From an uncultured Planctomycetia bacterium (GTDB lineage: Bacteria > Planctomycetota > UBA1135 > GCA-002686595): a stretch of 64,000 nt of DNA. Shown here in pieces: positions 15,967 to 24,450 of the stretch. The position numbers and the translations under genes are program-made. The notes below the pieces were generated by a model. The model saw only the letters and a list, made by a program, of their open reading frames with translations, made no database searches and had not been told where the DNA came from. The number at the start of each line of letters is the position of its first letter. Within the stretch, counting starts at the first letter, position 1. Location of the stretch: the NCBI GenBank assembly GCA_938003765.1, contig CALKYE010000166.1:137354-201353 (forward strand), written 5' to 3'.

Positions 15967-18900
15967 ATGACCCACTCCAAGATCGCCGTCTGGATTTCGT
16001 TCGCCCTGGCCTCGACGCTGGTTGGCTGCAGCAACAGCGACGGTGAGACGAGCCTGATCCAGGTTGCGTCCGCGGTGCAAGACCTGAACGCGGACCCGGA
16101 CGGCGCCACCACGGTGCTGACCCTGAGTTCGCCCGTCACCGGCCTCACCAGCGCCAACTTCGAATCCGACGGCGGGCAGTCGCCGCAGAGCATCGTCGTC
16201 GTCGGCGCCGACGTCGCGGTGAGCTGGGACGAGCGCGTCACGCCCTCGCACCGCGTGCGCGTGGTGAACGTGCAGGGCGTGAGCGCCGCGTACGTCGACG
16301 TCGAGACCAGCGACGACAGCGCGCCGACGTTCAGCGTCGTGGATGCGCTGCAAGTGGCCGGTCTGGGCGACGACGTCGTCACGCTGCAGTTCACCGGACC
16401 GCGCGTGATCGAAGCGGAAGCCGAGGACGTCGCCAACTGGACCCTCGAGGTCGGCGGCGAGTCGCTCTCGCTCGCCGGCTCGACGCTGGACTACGACCCG
16501 AACTCGGGCGAGCTCACGCTCGTCACCGGTCCTGACGCCAACCTGCACTCGTCGTTCACGCTGACGGCGCTCGACCTGCACAGCGTCGCGGACGTCGAAG
16601 TGGACGACACGCCGGTGATCGGCGTCGCGAACGGCGACTCGAGCGCGCCCACGCTGCTCGCGGCCGAGCAGAACCTCGCCGAGGACGAGTTCGGTCGCGT
16701 GATCGACTTCACCTTCGACGAGGCCATGGACCCGCTCTTCGCGGCGTCGACGGCGCGCTTCTCGGCGAGCTCGCCGGACCTCGCCCTCGACGTGGAGCAG
16801 CCTTCGCCCGAAGTGCTGCGCGTGACCTTCAACAACCCGATGGTGCCCGGCGTCGACGACGTGACGCTCACGGCGCTGGTGGACGCGCACGGCAACGCGA
16901 TGGCCAATCAGGTGACCGCGATCGTCGCGGGCAGCACGGTCGCCAACGACTTCGACGGGACTCCGGTGATGGTGACCGTCCAGAACCTCGGCGGCGACTA
17001 CCTCAGCGCCACCTTCGAGCAAGCGCTCGATCCCGACAGCGCGCTCGACGAAACCCACTGGGAACTTGCGTACGACGACGGCGGCGGCGCCGTCGTGCTC
17101 GACCTGTCGTCGGCGACGCTGGACTACGACCTGCTCACCAAGACGCTCACCATCCAGCTCGCCGACGACTTTCTGAACGGCGCGGACTTCACGCTCGCCG
17201 GCGTGTTCGGCGACGAGCCCCTCGACGTCGACGGCGAACCCTTCACGGCCAGCTTCTCGGGAACGGTGGCCGGCGATGCGACCGCGCCCGTGCCGTTGAC
17301 GGCCGTGCAGCGTCGCAACCTCGACACCTGGGGCCGCACGATCGACGTGCGCTTCGGCGAGGACCTCGACGAGAGCAGCGCTGAAGACGTCAACAACTGG
17401 AGCGTCCCCGGACTCAACGTGCAGACCGCGACGCTGGTCGCGATGCGCGTCGTGCGGCTCGTGTTCGACGACACCGCCGTCCCCGGCGACGTGACCATCT
17501 CGATCTCCGGCGTGACCGACCTGGCGGGCAACACCATGGTCGCCGTGCCGGCGCAGAGCTTCACCAGCTCCGACCTGCGTCCGCCCGCGGGCGTCTCGTC
17601 GATCGCCGAGGCCATCGAAGGCCTGGACAACGACACGCTGTACGTCTCGTTCGACGATCGCCTGATCGAGAGCGAGATCGAGGACGGCGCCAACTGGGTG
17701 CTCGAGTCGCCGATCGGAACCGTGCTCGACATGTCGAACGCCTCGATCGTGTACGACACCGACGCGCGCACCGCCACGGTCACGCTCGGCGTGGCCACGG
17801 GCATCGACCTGCAGACCGACACGGACTACTCGCTGTCGTGGGTCGGCGTGCGCGACCTGGGCGGCAACTCGATCTCGTCGGCGGCGCTGACGGGTGAGGT
17901 CGACGCCGAAGTGGTCCTGCCCAGCGTGGTCGCGGCCTACGTCGATGCGCTCGCGCCGAACTCGCTCTACGTGCGCTTCAGCGAGCCGTGCCAGCAGCTC
18001 GACGACATCGCCGGCCTGACCGAGTTCCAGGTGTTCGACAACTCGGGGCTGCTCAAGGGCGTCGCGCTCAACGCGATCCCCGAGGCCGGCGGCCTGCGCG
18101 TCGAGCTGGTGTTCGGCTTCGCGCTGATCGCGGGTTCGGACACGCTCTCGCTGCGCGGAGTGCTGGACGCCGCGGGCAACCCGCTGTTCTCGGTCACCGA
18201 CATCGCGCTGGAGAGCGAGTACGGCCTCGCGCCGACGCTCGACACGTTCCAGTCGACGTTCACCGCCGTCGAGGGCGAGCGCAACGACGTCATCGAGCTG
18301 GTGTTCGACCGCCCGATGAGCCCCTGGACCTTGCTCGATCCGGCTCGCTTCGACATCGAGCTGGGCGGCCTGGATCTCGACCTCAGCAGCGCGACGATCA
18401 CGTTCGACGGCCAGTCGACGGTCACGATCGCGCTCGACGGCTCGGGCGCGCCCGACCTCGAGAACGGCGCGAGCTACGACATCACGCTGCACGACGTGTA
18501 CTCGGCCCAAGGCGTGTACGCCGATCCGAACATCGTCTACAGCGTGATCGCCGGCGGCGACGGCAGCGGTCCGAGCCTGCCCGCAGGCTGGGCGCGCCTC
18601 GACGCGTCCAGCTCGACGGACACGCTGCTGGTCGTGTTCAGCGAGGCGCTCGAGACCGTGAGCGCAGAGAACGTCGGCAACTACCTGCTCAACGGCGCGA
18701 CCGCGCCCGACAGCGTGGAGCTGATCGACTGGCGCACCGTGCGCCTGGTCTTCTCCGGCGGCGTCATCGTGGGGGACACGCTCGACTTCAGCGGCGTGGC
18801 GGACCTCGCGGGCAACGTCGGCGTCGGCACGCGCGCCGTGTCGGCCGCGGACGTGAACGGACCGGTGGTGGTCTCCGCGCAGGCGCTCAGCGTCGCCGGC

Positions 18901-19473
18901 CCGGGCGGTGATCGCGTCGAAGTCGAGTTCAGCCGGCCGCTGGAGCTCGGCGAGGCGCTGACGGTGTCCAACTGGACGCTGACGATGGGCGCGCACAGCT
19001 ACGACCTGACCGACGCGCGCCTGCGCTGGTCGAGCAGCGACTTCACGGTCGTGATCGAACTGCCTGTCGGCCAGGAGCTGGAGTTCGGCGCGACGGTCAC
19101 CGTCGGCGCGTCGGGCCTCACCGATCTGGCGGGACTGGCGCTGAGCCCGGCCGCGAGCCTCAACGTCGCCGTGCAAGGCGACTCGACCGCGCCCGACTTC
19201 GCCGCCGCGTTCGTGAACTACCGCGTGTCGGCCAGCGGCACGGTTGTGGACGTCGTGTTCGACGAGGCCGTCGACCCCGCCTTCGCGCTGGACGCCTTCA
19301 ACTGGGTCGCCAGCAACGGCGCGCTCGTGCTGGGCGTCGAGCAGCGCTCGCCCGACTACTTCCGCCTCGAGTTGAGCCTGGGCCTCGCGCCGGGCGACAC
19401 GCTCGAGTTGAACGGACTTCCCGATCTGGCGGGCAACAGCTCCGGCCTGATCGTCGCCACGCCGGTTCACTGA
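15967..19473 (+). CDS. Large lipoprotein with Ig-like (SwmB/Big_5-type) repeats
   Basis: A 1,168-residue protein with a lipobox at L-V-G-C21 after MTHSKIAVWISFALAST, so it should be lipid-anchored and exported. The body is made of about ten beta-sandwich repeats of roughly 105 residues. Each has an early strand with V-x-V-x-F-x-E/D-x-L/A-D, a middle N-W segment, and most end in D-L-A-G-N. This resembles the bacterial Ig-like SwmB/Big_5 domain family found in surface adhesins and motility proteins. No enzymatic motif is seen. Strong acidity and D/T/S richness fit a surface-exposed, possibly Ca-binding, stalk. It ends 11 bp before a strong hairpin terminator. Confidence 0.8.
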   Translation: MTHSKIAVWISFALASTLVGCSNSDGETSLIQVASAVQDLNADPDGATTVLTLSSPVTGLTSANFESDGGQSPQSIVVVGADVAVSWDERVTPSHRVRVVNVQGVSAAYVDVETSDDSAPTFSVVDALQVAGLGDDVVTLQFTGPRVIEAEAEDVANWTLEVGGESLSLAGSTLDYDPNSGELTLVTGPDANLHSSFTLTALDLHSVADVEVDDTPVIGVANGDSSAPTLLAAEQNLAEDEFGRVIDFTFDEAMDPLFAASTARFSASSPDLALDVEQPSPEVLRVTFNNPMVPGVDDVTLTALVDAHGNAMANQVTAIVAGSTVANDFDGTPVMVTVQNLGGDYLSATFEQALDPDSALDETHWELAYDDGGGAVVLDLSSATLDYDLLTKTLTIQLADDFLNGADFTLAGVFGDEPLDVDGEPFTASFSGTVAGDATAPVPLTAVQRRNLDTWGRTIDVRFGEDLDESSAEDVNNWSVPGLNVQTATLVAMRVVRLVFDDTAVPGDVTISISGVTDLAGNTMVAVPAQSFTSSDLRPPAGVSSIAEAIEGLDNDTLYVSFDDRLIESEIEDGANWVLESPIGTVLDMSNASIVYDTDARTATVTLGVATGIDLQTDTDYSLSWVGVRDLGGNSISSAALTGEVDAEVVLPSVVAAYVDALAPNSLYVRFSEPCQQLDDIAGLTEFQVFDNSGLLKGVALNAIPEAGGLRVELVFGFALIAGSDTLSLRGVLDAAGNPLFSVTDIALESEYGLAPTLDTFQSTFTAVEGERNDVIELVFDRPMSPWTLLDPARFDIELGGLDLDLSSATITFDGQSTVTIALDGSGAPDLENGASYDITLHDVYSAQGVYADPNIVYSVIAGGDGSGPSLPAGWARLDASSSTDTLLVVFSEALETVSAENVGNYLLNGATAPDSVELIDWRTVRLVFSGGVIVGDTLDFSGVADLAGNVGVGTRAVSAADVNGPVVVSAQALSVAGPGGDRVEVEFSRPLELGEALTVSNWTLTMGAHSYDLTDARLRWSSSDFTVVIELPVGQELEFGATVTVGASGLTDLAGLALSPAASLNVAVQGDSTAPDFAAAFVNYRVSASGTVVDVVFDEAVDPAFALDAFNWVASNGALVLGVEQRSPDYFRLELSLGLAPGDTLELNGLPDLAGNSSGLIVATPVH
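16882..19436 (+). repeat. Coding repeats with a period of about 310-320 bp
   Basis: The end-of-domain codons for D-x-x-G-N (or close variants) recur at about 16882, 17518, 17853, 18166, 18801, 19122 and 19422. Spacings are about 300-335 bp, or twice that where one motif has diverged. This gives the length of one Ig-like domain as about 105 residues. Confidence 0.75.
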
Positions 19474-19483
19474 CCGAATCGAC

Positions 19484-19508
19484 CCCGGGCTCGCAGCGCG
19501 GGCCCGGG
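19484..19508 (+). terminator. Hairpin terminator after the repeat lipoprotein
   Basis: CCCGGGC (19484-19490) pairs with GCCCGGG (19502-19508). An inner CGC/GCG pair (19492-19494, 19498-19500) leaves a 3-base loop. Very GC-rich, without a T-run. It separates this gene from the MglA/Roadblock operon. Confidence 0.6.
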
Positions 19509-19612
19509 AAATCCGCCCGGGTGGTTCAGAACCGCTCGGGCGGCGATCGAAACAGGAGCCTCGCACGGCGCCGGCCCACCGGCTGCGCGCCGCACCCAGG
19601 AGCACCCCACGG

Positions 19613-20707
19613 ATGGACGCCGCGACGGACAACCAGACTAGCCACGACGAATTCCTCGCCTCGATCGAGATCGTCGGCGCCGACGGCGCGCGGGCTGACA
19701 TCAAGGAGCTCGTGGGCCGCGCCTCGGAGCTGTTCGACGACGACAGCGCGCACGCTCGCTGCGAGCAACTGTTCGAACGCCTGAGCGCGGACGCCGGCAA
19801 TCGCATCGCGCTCGAGAGCGTGGTGGTCCTCGCGCTCGCCCGCCCGGACGTGGTGGGGCGGTTGCGCCTGCCCCTCGCGCAGGAGGGCCGGCGCCTCGCC
19901 GTGCTGCTCGAGCGCGGCGGCGATGCGCAACGCGCGCAGTCGGTGCTCGAGCTCCTGCTCGCGCGCTTCCCGTCCGATCGCGCGGTCGAGCGCGACCTGT
20001 CGGGACTGATGCGCCGCAACGGCAACCTCGCGCGACTGGTCGAGCGACACCTCAGCCGCGCCGACGAGTGCGTGCGCGACGGTCGGCGCGACGAAGCCGT
20101 GCGCTGGCTGCGCGAAGTGCTGATGCTCGATCCGCAGCGCCGCGATGTGGCGCGCATGATCCGCGACCTGAACTACGCCGACACGGAGCGCCGCGGCGCG
20201 TGGCGCAAGGGCCTGAAGGCCGCGGGCGTGTCGCTGCTGTGCCTCTCGGCGCTCTCCGGCGTGGTGTGGCGCGAAATCGACATCGACGAGCGTTTCGAGC
20301 GCATCCCGCAGGCGCCGGAGGGCGATCTGAACGCGATGCAGGCTCGGCTCAGCGCGCTCGACGAGATCGTCGACCAGAGCCCGCTGTGGATGGGGCTGTT
20401 CCGCGTCAGTCGCGAACGCTCCGGGCTGCGCGAGAAGGTCGAGCGGCTGCGCGCGGAGCGCGCCGAGGAACAAGCGCGGCTCCAGCAGGCGCGCGGCCTC
20501 GCCACGACGTTGGCGGAGTCCCAGTACTCGCTCGCGCGCCTCGCGGCGCAGCAGTACCGCTTCGATGAAATGCGCCAGCACCTCGAGTCGGCGCTGTCCT
20601 ATGCCCCCGCGGATTGGAAGGAGCGCGAGCAGATCGAACGCGAGCTCGCCGCGCTCGACGAGCGCGATGCCGCGCGATCCGCCTCTTCCAAGGGAGATCG
20701 TCCGTGA
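19613..20707 (+). CDS. TPR-like protein with central transmembrane helix, first gene of the MglA operon
   Basis: A 364-residue protein of no family I can name. Residues about 30-195 are helical, TPR-like and largely charged, containing D-A-Q-R-A-Q-S-V-L-E-L-L-L-A-R-F-P and D-E-A-V-R-W-L-R-E-V-L-M-L-D-P-Q. A single hydrophobic helix lies at about 201-219 (LKAAGVSLLCLSALSGVVW). A second helical region with coiled-coil character (about 270-360) follows and ends in another TPR-like unit. This predicts a cytoplasmic N-half and an exported C-half, or the reverse. AGGAG sits 9 bases before the ATG. Its stop overlaps the GTG start of the next gene, so the two are translationally coupled. Confidence 0.75.
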   Translation: MDAATDNQTSHDEFLASIEIVGADGARADIKELVGRASELFDDDSAHARCEQLFERLSADAGNRIALESVVVLALARPDVVGRLRLPLAQEGRRLAVLLERGGDAQRAQSVLELLLARFPSDRAVERDLSGLMRRNGNLARLVERHLSRADECVRDGRRDEAVRWLREVLMLDPQRRDVARMIRDLNYADTERRGAWRKGLKAAGVSLLCLSALSGVVWREIDIDERFERIPQAPEGDLNAMQARLSALDEIVDQSPLWMGLFRVSRERSGLREKVERLRAERAEEQARLQQARGLATTLAESQYSLARLAAQQYRFDEMRQHLESALSYAPADWKEREQIERELAALDERDAARSASSKGDRP

Positions 20708-21819
20708 GTTTGATCGACAAGTTTCTGAGCCGCACCCGCCTGCGCGGCGCGAGGCAGCGCCTGGCGGACGACTCCAGCCCGCGCAACTACCTCGCGCTGG
20801 CGCAAGAACACGCCCGCTCCGGAGAGATGGTCGAGGTCCAGCGCGTCTGCGAAGAGGCGCTGGCGCTGCACCCTGGCCACGGCGAGCTCACACGCCTGCA
20901 CGAACGCGCCCGCGCGCTCGTGAACGAGGAGCGCACGCGCTCGCTGATGCGCGAGCTGCGCGAGGCCCCGCGCCCCGGACTGTTCCGCGAACTGGCCGAG
21001 CTGTTCCTCTCGATGGGGCGCGTCGAGCGCGCCGACGAGGTCGCGCTGGAGTGGTTCGAGCACTCCGGCGACGGCGCCGCGCAGCTCCTGCGAGCGCAGG
21101 CGCGCTTCCAGCGCTTCATGGTCGATCGCCGCCGCGAGGACGGACGGCTCGTGCTCGAGCTGTGCCAGGCCGCGGCCAAGCTGCTCGAGCGCGACGAACG
21201 TCCGCTGCGCCTCGAGCTGGAGCTCTACACCGCGATCGGCGCCTGGCGCGATGCGCGGCGCGTGGTCTCGCAGCTGCTCGAGCAGAGCCCGGGCGACAGC
21301 GTGCTGGAGTCGCGCTTCCGCGCGCTCAATGCGCTGGCCGACGCCGCGCCCAACGTCGACGCCGCGCTGCGCGAGGTCGAGCGTTCGGGCAAGCTCGCGA
21401 GCGAAGAGCGCGGCGCGCGTCGTTCGGCGGCGCCGGCGCGGTCGATTCGCCCGTTGCTCAAGGAACTGGCCAGCGGACCCGGCGTTCAGGCCGCGCTGTT
21501 CGAGCGCGGCGCCACGGCGCTCGTGCAAGGTCCGAAGGGCGCGACCGCGGAGCGCACGGCGCGCGCGGTGCGCGAGATCGTCGCCAAGAGCCGCTCGACG
21601 TCGCGTCGACTCGGCGCCGGCGCGCCGCAGTCGATCGAGCTCGAGGGCGAGTTCGGCAGCGTGCTGATCGCTCCCGACGACTCGGGCTCGGCGGCGCTGT
21701 GGACCACGCGCGCCACGATCACAGCGGCTCAACGCGCCGCGCTGTCCGACCTGGTCGGCGCAGGCGCCGAGGGCATCGACGAGAGCGAAGTCCAGAGCGC
21801 GCAGGAGGAAGCAGCGTGA
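20704..21819 (+). CDS. TPR protein with C-terminal Roadblock/LC7-like domain
   Basis: A 371-residue soluble protein starting at a GTG that shares bases with the upstream stop. Residues about 25-230 are tandem helical hairpins of TPR type (N-Y-L-A-L-A-Q-E-H-A-R-S-G-E, V-C-E-E-A-L-A-L-H-P-G-H). Residues about 255-355 look like a Roadblock domain: L-L-K-E-L-A-S-G-P-G-V-Q-A-A-L-F-E-R-G-A, a long helix, then S-I-E-L-E-G-E-F-G-S-V-L-I-A-P. This matches the order of Roadblock/MglB proteins (helix, P-G-V-x-x-A strand, helix, I-E-x-E strand pair). The Roadblock call is by pattern only. The stop overlaps the next start, so a physical partnership with the neighbouring Roadblock and GTPase is likely. Confidence 0.65.
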   Translation: MSLIDKFLSRTRLRGARQRLADDSSPRNYLALAQEHARSGEMVEVQRVCEEALALHPGHGELTRLHERARALVNEERTRSLMRELREAPRPGLFRELAELFLSMGRVERADEVALEWFEHSGDGAAQLLRAQARFQRFMVDRRREDGRLVLELCQAAAKLLERDERPLRLELELYTAIGAWRDARRVVSQLLEQSPGDSVLESRFRALNALADAAPNVDAALREVERSGKLASEERGARRSAAPARSIRPLLKELASGPGVQAALFERGATALVQGPKGATAERTARAVREIVAKSRSTSRRLGAGAPQSIELEGEFGSVLIAPDDSGSAALWTTRATITAAQRAALSDLVGAGAEGIDESEVQSAQEEAA

Positions 21820-22310
21820 ACGAAGTGCTCGATCCCCTGATGCGCATCCCCGGCGTGCGCTGCGTCATCCTCAGCACGCCCGACGGCGTTCCGATCGCGA
21901 GCGCGGGGAACGTCGGACTCGAGGGCGCGCCGGAAGCCGAACTCGAAACCGGCCGCAACGCCGACGCGTTGTGCGGACTGGTGGCCGGCTGGCTCGCCGC
22001 GCTGGGCCCCTCGCTCGGACTGGTGGCCTGGGACCTGCCCGGGCGCATCGTGCTGCGCTCATCGCGCGGCTCGTTCGTCGTGCGCCGCGGCCCCAACGCA
22101 TTTCTGATCGCGCAACTCGAGACCGGCGCTCAGCCCGAGGACCTGCGTCTGCCGATGGAAGGTGCGTTGTCGCGCTTGCAGCGCGTCGCGCGTCGCCCCC
22201 GCAGCGTCGCGCCGCCTCCTGCTCTGCCCGCGCGCAACTCGCACACGGATCCGGCGTCGGAGAACGCCGACAACGACGTCCTTCCAATCGCCAACGACTT
22301 TTCCGGCTGA
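21816..22310 (+). CDS. Roadblock/LC7 domain protein (MglB-like)
   Basis: A 164-residue protein. It starts at a GTG at 21816 overlapping the preceding stop and has an AGGAGG a few bases upstream. Residues about 3-125 follow the Roadblock fold: L-D-P-L-M-R-I-P-G-V-R-C-V-I-L-S-T-P-D-G-V-P-I-A-S, a central helix A-L-C-G-L-V-A-G-W-L, then I-V-L-R-S-S-R-G-S-F-V-V-R-R and F-L-I-A-Q-L. The last 40 residues are a disordered Pro/Asn-rich tail. Roadblock proteins such as MglB act as GTPase-activating partners or effectors of MglA. The stop is 6 bases before the MglA-type gene, so expression is probably coupled. Confidence 0.85.
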   Translation: MNEVLDPLMRIPGVRCVILSTPDGVPIASAGNVGLEGAPEAELETGRNADALCGLVAGWLAALGPSLGLVAWDLPGRIVLRSSRGSFVVRRGPNAFLIAQLETGAQPEDLRLPMEGALSRLQRVARRPRSVAPPPALPARNSHTDPASENADNDVLPIANDFSG

Positions 22311-22316
22311 AACCCC

Positions 22317-23714
22317 ATGGTCCAGATCAACTTCGCTCAGAAGCAGGTCAGCGCCAAGATCGTCTACTACGGGCCCGGTATGTCGGGCAAGACGACGAAC
22401 TTGGAGGTGATCCACCAGCGCGCGCCCGAACAGAACAAGGGAGAGCTGACGAGCATCTCCACTGACGGCGACCGCACGCTGTTCTTCGACTTCATGCCGC
22501 TCGACCTCGGCACCGTGGCTGGAATGAAGACCTCGTTCCAGATCTACACGGTGCCCGGTCAGGTCTACTACAACTCGACGCGCAAGCTCGTGCTGCAGGG
22601 CGTCGACGGCGTCGTGTTCGTGGCGGACTCGTCCGCGGCGATGATGGAGGAGAACCTCGAGTCGCTGCGCAACCTCGAGGAGAACCTCAACGAGTACGGC
22701 AAGAGCCTCGCGAGCCTTCCGCACGTGATTCAGTTCAACAAGCGCGACCTGCCCGATGCGATGAGCGTCGAGCAGCTCTCGCAGGCGCTGAACACGCACG
22801 GGGCGCCTTGCTTCGAAGCGATCGCCAACACCGGTCAGGGTGTGTTCCCCACGCTCAAGGCGCTGGCCGCCTGCGTGCTGGAGACGATCCACGCGAACTC
22901 CGGAGCTGCTCGTGGCAACTCCGCGCCTGCCGGCGCCGCGAAGCCGCAACCGATGCCGCAGGCGCCGCTGCCGCACGCCGCTCCGCGCCAGTCGCCTCTG
23001 GGCGTTGCTCAGCCGGCGCCCGCGCCGGTCGCGGCCGTCGCGCAACCCGCGGCGCACGCTCCCGCAGCGCGAGTGCAGCAACCTGCGGCGCCTCGTCCGC
23101 CGGTCGCGCCGCTGGGGCAGACCGGCTTCCGCACGCCGCCGCCGATTCCTGCGCCGAACGCCGGCTATGCGCCGCCGCAGCAGCCGCACGGTGCGATCCC
23201 GCTGAGCTCCACCGGTGTTCACCCCGGAGTTGCGCAGCCGATCTCGATGCGCGCGCCGGCCGCCCCGGTGCAGCAGCCGATCGCGCACCAGCCCATGGCT
23301 CATCAGCAGATGGCGCAGCCCCAGGCCGCGCCGCAGCAGATGGCTGACTACGGGCATGCTCACGCCGCAGCGCCGGTCGCTCCCGCGCAGCCGCAGTTCG
23401 ACATGCAGCCCTACCCGGCCGAGCCGCAGGCGCACGCCGCGCCGGCGCCGACCGGCTCGCTGCACCTCGCAGGTCGCGCTGCTCAGCAGCCGCAGAGCAC
23501 CGCGCCGAAGAACCTGCGCACGGGGCCGGTCCCCGCGCCGCTCGAGGGCACGCGGTTCCGGCCGCGCGCGAACGGTGCGCCCGCCGGGCCCCGACAGGAG
23601 GTGCGTCCGACGCCGGCGCGCGCCACGTCCAGCAAGCTCTTCGTCGCGGTGTTCGTGGTCGCCGGCGCGATCCTCGCCGCGGGCTTGGCGTACGTCGCCA
23701 TGTCGTTCCTCTAA
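22317..23714 (+). CDS. MglA-type small GTPase with Pro/Ala/Gln-rich linker and C-terminal membrane anchor
   Basis: A 465-residue protein. Residues 1-200 are a complete MglA-family Ras-like GTPase: P-loop GPGMSGKT (19-26), the MglA-specific T-V-P-G-Q-V-Y-Y in place of D-x-x-G, and the guanine motif N-K-R-D. In Myxococcus, MglA-GTP marks the leading cell pole and recruits motility complexes. Here a low-complexity linker of about 235 residues rich in Ala, Pro, Gln and His follows. The protein ends in one hydrophobic helix (about 441-465) whose last residue is almost the C-terminus. This is a tail-anchor layout, absent from the roughly 195-residue soluble MglA. It sits between two Roadblock genes, its presumed regulators. 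Confidence 0.9.
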   Translation: MVQINFAQKQVSAKIVYYGPGMSGKTTNLEVIHQRAPEQNKGELTSISTDGDRTLFFDFMPLDLGTVAGMKTSFQIYTVPGQVYYNSTRKLVLQGVDGVVFVADSSAAMMEENLESLRNLEENLNEYGKSLASLPHVIQFNKRDLPDAMSVEQLSQALNTHGAPCFEAIANTGQGVFPTLKALAACVLETIHANSGAARGNSAPAGAAKPQPMPQAPLPHAAPRQSPLGVAQPAPAPVAAVAQPAAHAPAARVQQPAAPRPPVAPLGQTGFRTPPPIPAPNAGYAPPQQPHGAIPLSSTGVHPGVAQPISMRAPAAPVQQPIAHQPMAHQQMAQPQAAPQQMADYGHAHAAAPVAPAQPQFDMQPYPAEPQAHAAPAPTGSLHLAGRAAQQPQSTAPKNLRTGPVPAPLEGTRFRPRANGAPAGPRQEVRPTPARATSSKLFVAVFVVAGAILAAGLAYVAMSFL

Positions 23715-23755
23715 GCCCGCCGAACCACCACCGCTCGGTCCACCCGAACCCAACC

Positions 23756-24259
23756 ATGGCACGCGACCAAGACCTGCGTCAGAACCGTCTGGTGTTCTAT
23801 GCCCGCGACGTGGAGCGCCTCGACGGGGAACTCGACGCCTTCCTCGAGTTGTCCAACGCCCGCAGCGCGCTCCTCATCGACAAGGAGGGTCACCTGGTGA
23901 CCCGCCGAGGCGAGCCGATCCAAGCCGGATCGGTCGAGTCGATCGCGGCGCTGGTCGCCGGCTCCTTCGCGGCCACCCGCGAGATGGCGCGCCTCCTCGG
24001 TGAGCAGGAGTTCACGAGCCTGTTCCACCAGGGACAGCGGGACTCGATCCAGCTCCAATTGATCGGCGACCGCACCCTGCTCGCGATCGTCTTCGACGAG
24101 CGGACGAATCTGGGTCTGGTGCGCTTCTACGCCCAGGAAGCCGTGCGGAACGTCGAGCGGATCCTGACGGAGCTCGCCGACGGCCGGGGCGAGGGCGCGG
24201 AGCAGCTCTCCGAGCACTTCGGCGCCGACGCCGCCGCGGCGCTGGACAAGATCCTCTGA
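23756..24259 (+). CDS. Roadblock/LC7 domain protein (MglB-like), second copy
   Basis: A 167-residue soluble protein. The Roadblock pattern is clear at residues about 18-125: S-A-L-L-I-D-K-E-G-H-L-V-T-R-R-G, helix I-A-A-L-V-A-G-S-F-A-A-T, F-T-S-L-F-H-Q-G-Q-R-D-S-I-Q-L-Q-L and L-L-A-I-V-F-D. This fits MglB more closely than the Roadblock gene upstream of the GTPase. The remaining 40 residues form a helical extension. It lies 41 bp downstream of the MglA-type gene and is probably the last gene of the operon; the promoter of rpmB follows. The expected role is GAP or scaffold for the tail-anchored GTPase. Confidence 0.87.
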   Translation: MARDQDLRQNRLVFYARDVERLDGELDAFLELSNARSALLIDKEGHLVTRRGEPIQAGSVESIAALVAGSFAATREMARLLGEQEFTSLFHQGQRDSIQLQLIGDRTLLAIVFDERTNLGLVRFYAQEAVRNVERILTELADGRGEGAEQLSEHFGADAAAALDKIL

Positions 24260-24281
24260 GCCTTCGGACGCCCCGCGGGCC

Positions 24282-24310
24282 TTGGCGCCGACGGGAGCGA
24301 CCGCTAACCT
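24282..24310 (+). promoter_or_regulatory. Promoter for rpmB
   Basis: TTGGCG (24282-24287), a 17-base spacer and TAACCT (24305-24310). The leader to the rpmB ATG would be about 134 nt, giving rpmB its own transcript apart from the Roadblock operon. Confidence 0.5.
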
Positions 24311-24450
24311 CTTCGGCCCTCGTGGACGTCCCAGCGGCGTCGACGGGGGCCGGACCGCTTCGGTCCGATGTCCGACGGCGGCCTCGGCGCGAGCGAGAAC
24401 GCCCCCCGTCGGGCCCAGTGTTCGACTCAGGATCCCTTCGGAGAAGCGTG

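Noticed and set aside
15814..20157. Reverse open frame of 1,447 codons
   Set aside because: It covers the Ig-like lipoprotein and part of the next gene on the other strand. Its composition is shadow-like and it has no recognisable domain.
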